Shown: positions 34,173-46,545 of the stretch, piece by piece
Layout: the number at the start of each line of letters is the position of its first letter
Position numbering within the stretch: the first letter of the stretch is position 1
NCBI RefSeq assembly: GCF_008711155.1
Contig: NZ_VUYQ01000001.1
Coordinates: 558,001 to 622,000 of the forward strand
Source of the DNA: Dechloromonas sp. CZR5
GTDB taxonomy: Bacteria > Pseudomonadota > Gammaproteobacteria > Burkholderiales > Rhodocyclaceae
Length of the DNA: 64,000 bases
Direction of reading: 5' to 3'
Program-made: the position numbers and the translations under genes
The notes under the pieces: model-generated
What the model saw: the letters and a program-made list of their open reading frames with translations, nothing else
What the model was told of the DNA's origin: nothing
The model's database searches: none

Positions 34173-36227
34173 ATGGAAATGCAAAAACTCTATCTGCTCG
34201 TTCCGCTGGCGCCGCTGATCGGTGCCATGATCGCCGGCCTGTTCTGCCGGGTCATTCCGCGTTGGGTTGCCCATACCGCCACCATCGCCGGTGTCGCCAT
34301 CGCTTTCATCGCCTCGGTGATGATCTTCAAGGATGTCCAGGCCGGGCACACCTTCAACGGCCCGGTTTACACCTGGCTGACCAGTGGCGACTACAAGTTC
34401 GAGGTGGGTTTCCTGATCGATTCCCTGACCACGACCATGATGATCGTGGTGACCTTCGTATCGCTGATGGTCCATATCTACACCATCGGTTACATGCAGG
34501 AAGATCCGGGCTATAACCGCTTCTTCAGCTACATCTCGTTGTTCACCTTCTCCATGCTGATGCTGGTGATGAGCAACAACTTCATGCAGCTCTTCTTCGG
34601 CTGGGAAGCTGTCGGTCTGGTCTCCTACCTGCTGATCGGTTTCTGGTACACCCGTCCGACCGCAATCTTCGCCAACATGAAGGCCTTTCTGGTCAACCGG
34701 GTCGGCGACTTCGGTTTCATTCTTGGCATCGGCCTGATCCTCACGCATTTCGGTACCCTGGATTACGCCACCGTTTTCCAGAAGGCCCCGGAACTCGCCG
34801 CCACCACGATCAACCTGTTCGCCGACCGCGACTGGGCGACAGTCTCCCTGATGACGGCCACTTGTATCTGCCTGTTCATCGGCGCCATGGGCAAGTCCGC
34901 CCAAGTTCCGCTGCACGTCTGGCTGCCCGACTCCATGGAAGGTCCGACGCCGATTTCCGCGCTGATTCACGCGGCGACCATGGTGACTGCCGGTATCTTC
35001 ATGGTTTCCCGGATGTCGCCGCTGTTTGAACTGTCTACGACGGCCTTGTCCTTCGTCATCGTGATTGGTGCCATCACAGCCCTGTTCATGGGTTTCCTGG
35101 GCATCATCCAGAACGATATCAAGCGCGTTGTCGCCTACTCCACCTTGTCCCAGCTCGGCTACATGACGGTTGCGCTCGGCGCTTCGGCCTACTCGGTTGC
35201 CATCTTCCACCTGATGACCCACGCCTTCTTCAAGGCACTGCTCTTCCTCGCAGCCGGTTCCGTCATCATTGGCATGCACCACGACCAGGACATCCGTAAC
35301 ATGGGCGGTCTGCGCAAGTACATGCCGATCACCTGGATCACCTCGCTGGTCGGTTCGTTGGCCCTGATCGGCACACCCTTCCTGTCCGGCTTCTACTCCA
35401 AGGACTCGATTATCGAGGCTGCCGCTGTTGCCTACCACGCTGGCCAGCCGGGTGCTGCTTTCGCCTACTATGCCGTTCTGGCCGGTGTCTTCGTAACGGC
35501 TTTCTACTCCTTCCGCATGTACTTCCTCGTTTTCCACGGCGAAGAACGCTTCGGCAAGGCTGACGATGCCCATCACCACGAACATCACGGCGATCATGAC
35601 GACGAGGAAGCCACGCACGACCACCACCATGGTCTTGCTCCGGGTCAGAAGCCGCATGAGACCCCGTGGGTCGTCTGGCTGCCGCTGGTTTTGCTCGCCA
35701 TCCCGTCGCTGGCCATTGGTTACTTCGCAATCGAGCCGATGCTGTACGGCGATTATTTCAAGGGCGTGATCTTCATCGATCACCACGCTCACCCGGCCAT
35801 GGAGCATCTGGCTGAAGAGTTCCACGGTGCAGCGGCGATGGGCATTCATTCGCTGACCACGCTGCCGTTCATCCTGGCCCTCTCCGGTGTCGTCGTTTCC
35901 TGGTTCTTCTACATGAAGCGTCCGGACATTCCCGCCGCAATCCAGCGCCGTTTCTCCGCGATCAACACACTGTTCGAGAACAAGTACTACTTCGACAAGT
36001 TCAACGAAGTCGTTTTCGCGGGCGGTGCCCGTCTGCTCGGCAAGGCCTTGTGGAAGGGTGGCGATGTCGCCGTGATCGACGGCCTGATCGTCAATGGTTC
36101 GGCCAAGCTGGTCGGATGGATTGCCACCGTGACCCGCCTGTTCCAGACCGGTTACGTTTATCACTACGCTTTCACCATGATCATCGGCGTCTTTGTGCTG
36201 ATGACCCTGTGGATCAACCGCGCCTAG
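34173..36227 (+). CDS. nuoL: NADH-quinone oxidoreductase subunit L (antiporter-like)
   Basis: A 684-residue proton-pumping subunit with the key Glu in FGWEAVGLVSYLLIGFW and Lys in KSAQVPLHVWLPDSMEGPTP. It has the discontinuous-helix segment and the long C-terminal lateral helix region. An unusual His/Asp/Glu-rich stretch of about 30 residues (near residues 460-494, from about 35,560 to 35,650) sits in a loop between membrane helices. Otherwise it is a standard member. Confidence 0.97.
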   Translation: MEMQKLYLLVPLAPLIGAMIAGLFCRVIPRWVAHTATIAGVAIAFIASVMIFKDVQAGHTFNGPVYTWLTSGDYKFEVGFLIDSLTTTMMIVVTFVSLMVHIYTIGYMQEDPGYNRFFSYISLFTFSMLMLVMSNNFMQLFFGWEAVGLVSYLLIGFWYTRPTAIFANMKAFLVNRVGDFGFILGIGLILTHFGTLDYATVFQKAPELAATTINLFADRDWATVSLMTATCICLFIGAMGKSAQVPLHVWLPDSMEGPTPISALIHAATMVTAGIFMVSRMSPLFELSTTALSFVIVIGAITALFMGFLGIIQNDIKRVVAYSTLSQLGYMTVALGASAYSVAIFHLMTHAFFKALLFLAAGSVIIGMHHDQDIRNMGGLRKYMPITWITSLVGSLALIGTPFLSGFYSKDSIIEAAAVAYHAGQPGAAFAYYAVLAGVFVTAFYSFRMYFLVFHGEERFGKADDAHHHEHHGDHDDEEATHDHHHGLAPGQKPHETPWVVWLPLVLLAIPSLAIGYFAIEPMLYGDYFKGVIFIDHHAHPAMEHLAEEFHGAAAMGIHSLTTLPFILALSGVVVSWFFYMKRPDIPAAIQRRFSAINTLFENKYYFDKFNEVVFAGGARLLGKALWKGGDVAVIDGLIVNGSAKLVGWIATVTRLFQTGYVYHYAFTMIIGVFVLMTLWINRA

Positions 36228-36259
36228 CGTGAATAGTTCGCAGAAGAGCAAGGAATAAC

Positions 36260-37744
36260 ATGTCGACTTACCCGCTGCTATCTCTCGCAATCTGGATTCC
36301 GATTGTTGCCGGCCTGGTGGTGCTGACCACCGGCGGCGACCGGAACGCTCCGCTGGCGCGGATGCTTGCCCTGATCGGCTCGATCGCTGCCTTCATGGTG
36401 ACGATCCCGCTGTGGACGAATTTCGACATCGCCAACGGTGGCATGCAATTCGTTGAACTGAAGACGTGGATTCCGCGCTTCAATATCAATTACCACCTTG
36501 GGGTGGACGGCATCTCGATGTTGTTCGTCGTTCTCAACGCCTTCATCACCATTATCGTGGTGGCAGCCGGTTGGGAAGTGATCGAGCAAAAGGTTGCCCA
36601 GTACAACGCCGCCTTCCTGATCATGTCGGGTCTGATGAACGGCATTTTCACGTCGCTGGACGGCGTGCTGTTCTATGTCTTCTTCGAAGCATCGCTGATC
36701 CCGCTGTATCTGATCATTGGCGTCTGGGGCGGCCCGAACCGTGTTTATGCGGCCTTCAAGTTCTTCCTCTATACCCTGTTCGGTTCCCTGCTGTTCCTGC
36801 TGGCGCTGATGTACCTGTTCATCCAGTCCGGTGGCAGCTTCTCGATCCTCGAATGGCACAAACTGCCGATCGCTCTCGGTCCGCAGATCTGGTTGTTCCT
36901 GGCCTTCCTGATCGCCTTTGCCGTCAAGGTTCCGATGTGGCCGGTGCATACCTGGTTGCCGGACGCCCACGTCGAGGCGCCGACGGGTGGTTCCATCGTC
37001 CTGGCGGCCATTGCGCTGAAGCTCGGCGCCTACGGGTTCCTGCGTTTCTCGCTGCCGATCGCACCGGATGCCTCGCATGAATTGTCGAGTCTGGTCATTG
37101 CCCTGTCGCTGATCGCCGTCGTCTATATCGGTTTCGTCGCCCTGGTTCAGGAAGACATGAAGAAGCTGGTCGCCTATTCGTCCATCGCCCACATGGGCTT
37201 CGTGACGCTGGGCTTCTTCATGTTCAGCGCCATGGGTATCGAAGGTGCGCTGGTCCAGATGGTTTCCCACGGTTTCGTGTCGGGTGCCATGTTCTTCTGT
37301 ATCGGTGTCATGTACGACCGCGTGCATAGCCGCCAGATTGCCGACTACGGCGGTGTGGTTAACAAGATGCCCAAGTTCGCGGCCCTGTTCATGCTGTTTA
37401 CGATGGCCAACGCCGGTTTGCCGGCCACATCGGGCTTCGTCGGCGAATTCATGGTTATTCTCGGTGCCGTCAAGTTCAACTTCTGGGTGGCTTTCGCTGC
37501 GGCCTCCTCGATGGTCATCGGTGCCGCCTACTCGTTGTGGATGTACAAGCGCGTTATTTTCGGCGACGTCGCCAACCATCACGTCGAGGAACTGAGCGAT
37601 ATCAACAAGCGGGAGTTCGCCATCCTGGCGGTGCTGGCTATTGCCACGCTGTGGATGGGTGTCTATCCGCAGCCTTTCACCGAAGTCATGCATGCCTCGG
37701 TCAACGACCTGCTGCATCACGTTGCCATCAGCAAGATTCAATAA
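36260..37744 (+). CDS. nuoM: NADH-quinone oxidoreductase subunit M (antiporter-like)
   Basis: A 494-residue proton-pumping subunit. Key Glu is in VFFEASLIPLYLIIGVWGG and key Lys in FAVKVPMWPVHTWLPDAHVEAPTGG. About fourteen hydrophobic helices. Located 32 bases after nuoL. Confidence 0.97.
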   Translation: MSTYPLLSLAIWIPIVAGLVVLTTGGDRNAPLARMLALIGSIAAFMVTIPLWTNFDIANGGMQFVELKTWIPRFNINYHLGVDGISMLFVVLNAFITIIVVAAGWEVIEQKVAQYNAAFLIMSGLMNGIFTSLDGVLFYVFFEASLIPLYLIIGVWGGPNRVYAAFKFFLYTLFGSLLFLLALMYLFIQSGGSFSILEWHKLPIALGPQIWLFLAFLIAFAVKVPMWPVHTWLPDAHVEAPTGGSIVLAAIALKLGAYGFLRFSLPIAPDASHELSSLVIALSLIAVVYIGFVALVQEDMKKLVAYSSIAHMGFVTLGFFMFSAMGIEGALVQMVSHGFVSGAMFFCIGVMYDRVHSRQIADYGGVVNKMPKFAALFMLFTMANAGLPATSGFVGEFMVILGAVKFNFWVAFAAASSMVIGAAYSLWMYKRVIFGDVANHHVEELSDINKREFAILAVLAIATLWMGVYPQPFTEVMHASVNDLLHHVAISKIQ

Positions 37745-37756
37745 ACGGTAGCCGAC

Positions 37757-39235
37757 ATGTTCGACAATTTCGTTGTCCCCAATCTACTGCCCGCCGCTCC
37801 GGAAATTTTCCTGGTCGTGATGGCGCTGGCCATCCTGATGATCGATTTGCTGGTCAAGGATAGCCGACGCACCGTTACCTTCGCACTGACCCAGCTGACC
37901 CTGATCGGCTGCGCGGCGATCCAGTTCGCGACGAGTACTGGCGAGATTACCTACACCTTCAGCAACATGTTCGTCGACGACCTGATGTCCGACCTGCTGA
38001 AGCTGTTCTTGTACATGACCGTAGTCATCGTGATGTTCTACTCGCGTGCCTATATCATCGACCGCGAGTCCATGAACAAGGGCGAGTATTACGTGCTGGC
38101 CCTGTTCGCCACGCTCGGCATGATGGTCATGATCTCGGCCAACCACTTCCTGACCATCTACATCGGTCTGGAATTGCTGTCGCTGTCGCTGTACGCGATG
38201 GTGGCCATGAACCGCGATTCCGTGGTGTCGACCGAAGCCGCGATGAAGTACTTCGTCCTCGGCGCATTGGCTTCCGGCCTGCTGCTCTACGGTATGTCCA
38301 TGATCTACGGTGCGACCGGCACGCTGGAAATTACCGGGCTCGCCGAGCGTCTGTACGGCGGTGGCGTCAACAAGACCGTGATGGTCTTCGGCCTGGTTTT
38401 CCTGGTTGCCGGTCTGGCCTTCAAGCTTGGCGTCGTGCCTTTCCACATGTGGATTCCGGACGTCTATCACGGCGCGCCGACTTCGGTCACGCTGTTCATC
38501 GGTTCCGCACCGAAGCTGGCTGCGTTCGCCATCGTCATGCGTTTGCTCGTCAATGGCCTGATTACGATGGCGCAGGATTGGCAAGCCATGCTGGTCATTC
38601 TTGCCGTGCTGTCGATGGCCATCGGTAACCTGGCCGCAATCGCCCAGACTAACCTGAAGCGCATGCTGGCCTATTCGGCGATTTCCCACATGGGCTTCAT
38701 GCTGCTTGGCATCGTCACCGGCGTGGTCGGCGGTGACGCCCGTTATGCCCTGAATGCCTACAGCTCTGCCATGTTCTACGTCATCGCCTACGTGCTGATG
38801 TCGGCCGGCACCTTCGGCATGATCCTGCTGATGTCCCGTGCCGGTTTTGAGGCCGACGAACTGGAAGACCTGAAGGGCCTGAACAAGCGTAGCCCGTGGT
38901 TCGCCGGCATCATGCTGATGCTGATGTTCTCGATGGCGGGCGTGCCGTTCTTCATCGGCTTCTTTGCCAAGTTCTCGGTCCTGCAGGCTGTCGTGGCTGC
39001 CGATTACATGTGGCTGGCCATCGTCGCCGTGCTGTTCTCGCTGATCGGTGCCTTCTACTACCTGCGTGTCGTCAAGCTGATGTATTTCGATGCACCAGTT
39101 GATGAAACGCCGCTCACCGCCGGTATGGACATGCGCATCCTGATCTCCGCCAACGGCCTGGCTGTCGCCCTGCTGGGGATTTTCCCGCAGGTGATCATGT
39201 CGTTGTGTGCCTATGCCCTGCTGCGCTCGCTCTGA
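37757..39235 (+). CDS. nuoN: NADH-quinone oxidoreductase subunit N (antiporter-like)
   Basis: A 492-residue proton-pumping subunit. Glu in [15 protein letters not shown] and Lys in [21 protein letters not shown] match the family. Last gene of the operon; a strong terminator follows 19 bases later. Confidence 0.97.
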   Translation: MFDNFVVPNLLPAAPEIFLVVMALAILMIDLLVKDSRRTVTFALTQLTLIGCAAIQFATSTGEITYTFSNMFVDDLMSDLLKLFLYMTVVIVMFYSRAYIIDRESMNKGEYYVLALFATLGMMVMISANHFLTIYIGLELLSLSLYAMVAMNRDSVVSTEAAMKYFVLGALASGLLLYGMSMIYGATGTLEITGLAERLYGGGVNKTVMVFGLVFLVAGLAFKLGVVPFHMWIPDVYHGAPTSVTLFIGSAPKLAAFAIVMRLLVNGLITMAQDWQAMLVILAVLSMAIGNLAAIAQTNLKRMLAYSAISHMGFMLLGIVTGVVGGDARYALNAYSSAMFYVIAYVLMSAGTFGMILLMSRAGFEADELEDLKGLNKRSPWFAGIMLMLMFSMAGVPFFIGFFAKFSVLQAVVAADYMWLAIVAVLFSLIGAFYYLRVVKLMYFDAPVDETPLTAGMDMRILISANGLAVALLGIFPQVIMSLCAYALLRSL

Positions 39236-39254
39236 GCAATCCGCACGCTAATTG

Positions 39255-39281
39255 AAAACGCCCCGCTTGTCGGGGCGTTTT
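39255..39281 (+). terminator. Intrinsic terminator of the nuo operon
   Basis: An 11-base stem AAAACGCCCCG/CGGGGCGTTTT with loop CTTGT and a T-run. It is placed just before the Nudix gene. Confidence 0.9.
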
Positions 39282-39298
39282 GCTTTGTGGAGTTGAAC

Positions 39299-39841
39299 AT
39301 GTCGCACGATACACATCTGATCGAATCCGAAATCTCCAGCGAATCCGTCTTCGACGGCGCCTTGCTGAAAGTCAGGAAGGACCACGTACGCCTACCCAAT
39401 GGCCAGGAATCGATACGGGAGTACATTGTGCACCCCGGGGCTGTCGTCATTCTGGCTTTCCTGCCGAATGGCAATTTGTTGTTCGAACGGCAATTCCGCT
39501 ATCCGTTGCGCCGCGTATTCCTGGAGTTGCCGGCCGGGAAAATCGATCACGGCGAGGCCACCATCGAAACGGCGAAGCGCGAGCTACTGGAGGAGACCGG
39601 TTATGCCGCCAGCGAGTGGGAATACCTTGGCGTGATGCATCCGTGCATCGGCTACTCCGACGAGCGCATTGAAATCTTTGTCGCTCGCGGTCTGCGTCTG
39701 GAAGGTGAAAAGCAGCTCGATCACAACGAATTTCTGGATGTCGTCGAGTTGTCGCCTGACGAAGCCAGGCAGGCCGTTTGGGATGGACGCATCACCGACG
39801 CGAAAACCATTACTTCCTTGTTCTGGCTGGAGAAAACCTGA
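39299..39841 (+). CDS. Nudix hydrolase, ADP-ribose pyrophosphatase type
   Basis: A 180-residue enzyme with a complete Nudix box G-x5-E-x7-REL-xEE-xG from GKIDHGE to EETGY (about residues 80-102). The sequence around LPAGKID and the C-terminal SLFWLEK match NudF-like ADP-ribose pyrophosphatases, which would recycle ADP-ribose to AMP and ribose-5-phosphate. Substrate is inference. ATG at 39299 is preferred over GTG at 39287. Confidence 0.88.
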   Translation: MSHDTHLIESEISSESVFDGALLKVRKDHVRLPNGQESIREYIVHPGAVVILAFLPNGNLLFERQFRYPLRRVFLELPAGKIDHGEATIETAKRELLEETGYAASEWEYLGVMHPCIGYSDERIEIFVARGLRLEGEKQLDHNEFLDVVELSPDEARQAVWDGRITDAKTITSLFWLEKT

Positions 39842-39893
39842 CAGGCGCCGTGACGCGCTATTCTGCGAGTCATTTGCCTCATCGCGCAGAAAC

Positions 39894-39923
39894 AAAAACG
39901 CCCCGGAGTTCCGGGGCGTTTTT
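39894..39923. terminator. Bidirectional intrinsic terminator
   Basis: A 13-base stem (AAAAACGCCCCGG with CCGGGGCGTTTTT) around AGTT, flanked by A- and T-runs. It separates the convergent Nudix gene and nrdJ. Confidence 0.9.
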
Positions 39924-39944
39924 TCTTGAGAGCTTGCGTCTTGC

Positions 39945-42845
39945 TCAGCCGCAGGTTCCTACGGCGCCACAGGCGGTGCAGAAGTCGCAGCCATCCTTGC
40001 GGATCATGGTGTGGTTGCCGCACTCGCCGCACAGCTTGCCCTGGGTCGGCAGCACCTTGTTGCTGGTGGTGTCTTCCGGTGCTTCCAGGATGCCCATCTG
40101 CTGCAGCGGGAAGCCTGCTTCGTCGAGGATGCCGAGCATGGCGTAGCGGTGGATGATCAACTGGGCGATGTAAGCCACGGTCGACGGGTAGGTCTGTTGC
40201 TTGCGGGAACCCGGGACGAAGGCCATGAAGTCGCCGAACGGCTCGGAGTAGTCGAGCAGCTTGCGCAGCTTCATGCCGATCCAGGCCGGATCGAGCACGC
40301 GCATGTCGAGCGACAACAGCTTGCACAGGCCGTCGAGGGCACGCGGGTAGTTACCGGACAGCCACATCGAGTACGGACGCGAGGTGCCGTCGGGCAGCGT
40401 GATTTCCTTGAGGCCGAGGACGAAGTCTTCGCCGGTCGAGGTGTTGCTGACGTCGACGGTCCAGGACAACGTGCCGTCGGTGCCGGTCTTCGGTTCCTTG
40501 GTGCTGAACAGGGCGTCCTTGACCGGCGTCGGGCCATCGTGGCCGAAGGCGCCAAGTTGCTCACCGCGCCACAGGATGACCTGGGCCATGGCGGCGACGA
40601 CGGACGGCATGCGCTTGCGTTCGCCGTGCGGCGGCATCTGCATATCGAAGGCGTCGCCCGGCATCTTGGCCAGGGCCTCCAGCTTCAGTTGCAGCCAGCC
40701 GTGGTCGTTGGCGCGCATGTCCATCGACAGCGTCTTGGCGACGGCGCCCAGGCCGCGCGGTTCGGCCGGGCCGTTGGCCCACACTTCGAACGGCCAGGCA
40801 CGACCTTCCTGTTCGACGTGGCCGACGAACAGGGCGAACTTGCCGATCGGCGAATCGACCATGTAGGTCCAGCACAGGTTGCCTTCCGGCAGGTTCGGGC
40901 GGCCCGGCCAGCGCAGGCTGGAGAGCACCGGCGCCGGCAGGTTCTTGATCGACAGGCGGCGGTTGGCGTCGGAAACGAAGTCTTGCGGTGCCTTGGCGTC
41001 GGCGGCAGCGGCCGCCTCGGCGGTCGGTTCCGGCGTGACGGACAGGACGGAACCCAGCACGCTGTTCGGGCGATAGGTGGCCAGACCCTTGAGGCCGGCC
41101 TTCCAGGCCTGCATGTAGAGATCCTGGAAGTCTTCGTACGGGTAGTCGGCCGGTACGTTCACCGTCTTCGAGATCGAGGTGTCGACGTAGGGGGCAACGG
41201 CGGCGACCATGTCGCTGTGGGCCTTGGCGGAGATTTCCAGCGCCGTGACGAAGTAGTCCGGCAGGTTGGCGACGTCACCGCCGCGGTGCTTGTACATGCG
41301 CCAGGCGTAATCCTCGACCGAGTATTCCTTGATCGTGCCGTCCTGCATGCGCTTCTTGCGGTTGTAGGTCCACGAGAAGGGCGGCTCGATGCCGTTCGAG
41401 GCGTTGTCGGCGAAGGCCAGCGAAATGGTGCCGGTCGGGGCGATGGACAGCAGGTGCGAGTTGCGCAGGCCGTGCTTGCGGATTTCGGCCTTGACGTCGT
41501 TCGGCAGGCGGGAAGCGAAGTTGCCGCCGGACAGGTAGAGTTCAGCGTTGAACAGCGGGAAGGCGCCGCGTTCCTTGGCCATTTCGACCGAGGTCAGGTA
41601 GGCGGTGTCGCGCATGAATTCGCTGATGCGGCTGGCCATGGCGCGAGCCTCGGCCTTGTCGTAGCGCAGGCGCAGCATGGCCAGCATGTCGCCGAGGCCG
41701 GTGAAGCCGAGGCCGACGCGGCGCTTGTTGGCGGCTTCCTGCTGCTGGCGCTCGAGCGGCCAGTGGGTGGCGTCGAGCACGTTGTCGAGCATGCGGGTGG
41801 AGACGCGGATAACTTCGGCGAAGGCGTCGAAATCGAATTCGGCCTGTTCGGAGAACGGGTTTTTGACGTACAGGGTCAGGTTGATCGAACCCAGGCAGCA
41901 GCAGCCGTACGGTGGCAGCGGCTGTTCGGCGCACGGGTTGGTCGCCTCGATCACTTCGCAGTAATTGAGGTTGTTGTCCTTGTTCATGCGGTCGAGGAAC
42001 AGGATGCCCGGTTCGGCGTGGTCGTAGGTGGACTTCATGACCTGGTCCCACAGGTCGCGGGCGCGCACCTTGCGATAGACCCACATGCCGTCTTCGCGCT
42101 GGTAGGCGCCGGCCGAGCGCATGTCGGCATTCGGTTCGGCACGGTGAGCCAGCTCGACATCGGTGTCGGCATCGACCGCTTCCATGAAGCCGTCGGTAAC
42201 GCCGATGGAGATGTTGAAGTTGGTCAGGTCGCCGTGGTCCTTGGCGTGAATGAAGTCCTCGATATCCGGATGGTCGCAGCGCAGCACGCCCATCTGGGCG
42301 CCGCGGCGGGCGCCGGCGGATTCGACGGTTTCGCAGGAGCGGTCGAAGACGCGCATGTAGGAAACCGGGCCGGAAGCGCGGGATTGTGTGCCCTTGACGC
42401 GGGCGCCCTGCGGACGGATGGACGAGAAGTCGTAGCCGACGCCACCGCCGCGACGCATGGTTTCGGCGGCCTGGGCGAGCGCGGTGTAGATGCCGGGACG
42501 GCCATCGGTGTTCTCGACGATGGAATCGCCGACCGGCTGCACGAAGCAGTTGATCAGCGTGGCCTGCAGGTCGGTGCCGGCGGCGGAGTTGATACGGCCG
42601 GCCGGGATGAAACCGTTTTCCTGAGCCCACAGGAAGCGGGCTTCCCAGTGTGCGCGATCAGCTTCCTGCTCGATCTGGGCCAGCGCCCAGGCAACGCGCT
42701 TGCGCACGTCGTGAACATTGGTTTCCTTGCCCTTGGCATATTTTTCGATTAGCACCTCGCCGGAAATTTCCTGTTCCGGCAGGGGGGCGAATTCGGGCGG
42801 CGCGGGAATATCGGTCAGTGAAAGCTGTTCTGCAACCTTGCTCAT
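39945..42845 (-). CDS. nrdJ: Adenosylcobalamin-dependent (class II) ribonucleotide reductase
   Basis: A 966-residue enzyme making deoxyribonucleotides with coenzyme B12 and independent of oxygen. The catalytic ten-stranded barrel covers about residues 40-600, including the [14 protein letters not shown] substrate/Cys region, [21 protein letters not shown] with catalytic Cys and Glu, and the phosphate-binding [19 protein letters not shown]. The C-terminal third carries two similar TSCPD-like repeats (about 683-757 and 823-897). It ends in a zinc-ribbon-like Cys cluster ([22 protein letters not shown]), which in this class re-reduces the active site. The promoter is overlapped by NrdR-like boxes. 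Cobalamin supply genes are not in the window. Confidence 0.96.
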   Translation of the reverse strand: MSKVAEQLSLTDIPAPPEFAPLPEQEISGEVLIEKYAKGKETNVHDVRKRVAWALAQIEQEADRAHWEARFLWAQENGFIPAGRINSAAGTDLQATLINCFVQPVGDSIVENTDGRPGIYTALAQAAETMRRGGGVGYDFSSIRPQGARVKGTQSRASGPVSYMRVFDRSCETVESAGARRGAQMGVLRCDHPDIEDFIHAKDHGDLTNFNISIGVTDGFMEAVDADTDVELAHRAEPNADMRSAGAYQREDGMWVYRKVRARDLWDQVMKSTYDHAEPGILFLDRMNKDNNLNYCEVIEATNPCAEQPLPPYGCCCLGSINLTLYVKNPFSEQAEFDFDAFAEVIRVSTRMLDNVLDATHWPLERQQQEAANKRRVGLGFTGLGDMLAMLRLRYDKAEARAMASRISEFMRDTAYLTSVEMAKERGAFPLFNAELYLSGGNFASRLPNDVKAEIRKHGLRNSHLLSIAPTGTISLAFADNASNGIEPPFSWTYNRKKRMQDGTIKEYSVEDYAWRMYKHRGGDVANLPDYFVTALEISAKAHSDMVAAVAPYVDTSISKTVNVPADYPYEDFQDLYMQAWKAGLKGLATYRPNSVLGSVLSVTPEPTAEAAAAADAKAPQDFVSDANRRLSIKNLPAPVLSSLRWPGRPNLPEGNLCWTYMVDSPIGKFALFVGHVEQEGRAWPFEVWANGPAEPRGLGAVAKTLSMDMRANDHGWLQLKLEALAKMPGDAFDMQMPPHGERKRMPSVVAAMAQVILWRGEQLGAFGHDGPTPVKDALFSTKEPKTGTDGTLSWTVDVSNTSTGEDFVLGLKEITLPDGTSRPYSMWLSGNYPRALDGLCKLLSLDMRVLDPAWIGMKLRKLLDYSEPFGDFMAFVPGSRKQQTYPSTVAYIAQLIIHRYAMLGILDEAGFPLQQMGILEAPEDTTSNKVLPTQGKLCGECGNHTMIRKDGCDFCTACGAVGTCG

Positions 42846-42891
42846 GGATGGCTCCTCTCGACAGTTTCGGTTCTAGTGTTCGAATGGGGCG

Positions 42892-42920
42892 AATCTACTA
42901 TATCTAGTGGGTCGATACAA
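42892..42920 (-). promoter_or_regulatory. Candidate sigma-70 promoter of nrdJ
   Basis: On the minus strand, TTGTAT (42915-42920) and TAGATT (42892-42897) are separated by exactly 17 bases, about 45 bases before the nrdJ start. NrdR-like box 1 covers the -10 and spacer. Confidence 0.45.
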
Positions 42921-42941
42921 TATCTTGACTAGATATGGTGT
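42895..42941 (-). promoter_or_regulatory. Pair of NrdR-type boxes upstream of nrdJ
   Basis: Two imperfect 16-base palindromes (42895-42910 with core CTATATCTAG; 42926-42941 with core CTAGATATGG) resemble the NrdR box core CwAtATaTwG. Their centres are 31 bases apart, the spacing known for NrdR sites. The position over the promoter fits repression by NrdR when dATP is high. Confidence 0.65.
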
Positions 42942-42988
42942 TTGTGGATCGTGCTCCTGTGATGTCGTCATGCGCCGGAAAAGCCCGA

Positions 42989-43026
42989 AAAAACAACGCC
43001 CCGGCTCACATCCATGAGACCGGGGC
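42989..43026 (-). terminator. Intrinsic terminator of oxyR
   Basis: Stem GCCCCGG-CTCA / TGAG-A-CCGGGGC with a 6-base loop. On the minus strand it is followed by a U-rich run (A-run at 42989-42996 on the plus strand). Confidence 0.75.
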
Positions 43027-43066
43027 GGGGTGAAAAAAATCTTTTTTTTGGAGGGGCGATATACCG

Positions 43067-44050
43067 TCACGGGGATCTGGAAATTGTCTCGCAAGGTGGT
43101 GCGCTGCCCAGGGTGTCGGCCAGCAATTCGAGCTCCCTGCCGCGTGGGTGGGTGCGCCGCCAGACCAGCCCGATGCGCCGGTATTCGCCGCTGCGTAACG
43201 GCCGGACGGCAACCAGTAGCGGATTGACGTGGCGGGTTGCCAGCGCCGGCAGCAGTGTGCAGCCTCGACCGGCGCTAACCAGATGGAGCAGGGTTTCCAG
43301 GCTGGTGGCACGGCAATCGACCGTATCGTCGGCTTGCTGCTCGCGACGCCGACAGATGTCGAGGGCCTGGCCGCTCAGGCAGTGGCCGTCGGTGAGCAGC
43401 AGCAATTCGAGGTCGTCCAGCTCCACGGCCGCCACGCTGCCTTGGTTGGCGCGCGGATGCTCCGGTGGCAGGGCGACGCTGAACGGTTCATCGAACAGGA
43501 CACGCCCTTCGTAGGTATCCGGTGACAGCGATTCGGGCAGGGATTGCACGGTGGCCTCGCAGTTCGCGCAGTCCGGCGAGCGGACGAAGTTCGCCAGCGG
43601 TGTCGGCAGCGCCAACAGCGCGGCGTCGAGCGAGCCGTCGGCGAGCCGGCCGCAGAGGTCGGCGGTGAGGCCCTCCTGCACCATCAGCCGCAGTTTTGGG
43701 AAGGACGTGCCGACCGTCTGCAACAGGTCCGGCAAATAGTAGGGAGCCAGCGTCGGGATGATGCCGAGTGTCACGGCACCCTCCAGCGGACCGCTGCGCA
43801 GGCGGGTCAGGGTGAGGATGCCGTCGGCCTCGGCCAGCAGGCGCCGCGCCCGCTCGACGATCTGCTCGCCGATCGGCGTCAGGGTCGGCCGATTGCCTTG
43901 CCGGTCCACCAGCGTCTGGCCAAGGTAACCTTCCAGCTTGCGCAGCTGGATCGAGAGTGTCGACTGGGTGACATGGCAGGCATCGGCAGCCTGGCCGAAA
44001 TGGCGAAGATCGGCCAGGGCGACCAGGTAGCGCAGTTCACGCAGGGTCAA
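43067..44050 (-). CDS. oxyR: OxyR-type LysR peroxide sensor with a Cys-X2-Cys insertion
   Basis: A 327-residue LysR regulator. The N-terminal winged helix (MTLRELRYLVALADLRHF) matches OxyR. The redox pair is present as Cys224 and Cys233 in GHCLSGQALDIC, with the same 9-residue spacing as E. coli Cys199-Cys208. Relative to that protein about 25 extra residues lie before the pair (near 155-182) and contain CANC at 161-164. The start is a TTG at 44050, fixed by alignment to OxyR and a GAAGGAAG upstream. It follows katG on the same strand, with its own upstream element. The extra Cys pair may form a second redox or metal site; this is inference. Confidence 0.88.
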   Translation of the reverse strand: MTLRELRYLVALADLRHFGQAADACHVTQSTLSIQLRKLEGYLGQTLVDRQGNRPTLTPIGEQIVERARRLLAEADGILTLTRLRSGPLEGAVTLGIIPTLAPYYLPDLLQTVGTSFPKLRLMVQEGLTADLCGRLADGSLDAALLALPTPLANFVRSPDCANCEATVQSLPESLSPDTYEGRVLFDEPFSVALPPEHPRANQGSVAAVELDDLELLLLTDGHCLSGQALDICRRREQQADDTVDCRATSLETLLHLVSAGRGCTLLPALATRHVNPLLVAVRPLRSGEYRRIGLVWRRTHPRGRELELLADTLGSAPPCETISRSP

Positions 44051-44112
44051 GCAACTTCCTTCTGATGGCGGGAGTATGAAGGTCTGAGGCTAACAAGCTT
44101 TGTCCCGCCGGT

Positions 44113-44129
44113 GAAATTGATAATCTCAA
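44113..44129 (-). promoter_or_regulatory. Shared 17-base element upstream of oxyR
   Basis: GAAATTGATAATCTCAA on the plus strand, containing the inverted repeat ATTGA-N5-TCAAT. An identical 17-mer occurs upstream of katG at the same distance and orientation. Candidate OxyR operator (autoregulation). Confidence 0.55.
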
Positions 44130-44159
44130 TTGGCGTCATTGATGTTTTCTTGCCGGCCT

Positions 44160-44190
44160 GACAGCCCCCCGGCCAGGCCGGGGGGCTGTC
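44160..44190. other. Strong GC hairpin after katG, no U-run
   Basis: A nearly perfect 15-base inverted repeat (GACAGCCCCCCGGCC and its complement) lies 12 bases after katG. Neither strand has a T-run after it, so it is not a standard intrinsic terminator; it may stabilise the katG mRNA 3' end. Confidence 0.4.
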
Positions 44191-44202
44191 AGGCCCGGGG
44201 CC

Positions 44203-46522
<2,320 letters not shown>

Positions 46523-46545
46523 CCGCCCCGATTGACGATATCGGT

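Noticed and set aside
34167..36290. A long minus-strand open frame opposite nuoL
   Set aside because: Asp/His/Gly-rich shadow of a conserved membrane subunit; no motifs.
40011..42752. A long plus-strand open frame opposite nrdJ
   Set aside because: Antisense shadow of nrdJ with skewed composition; nrdJ has all catalytic motifs.
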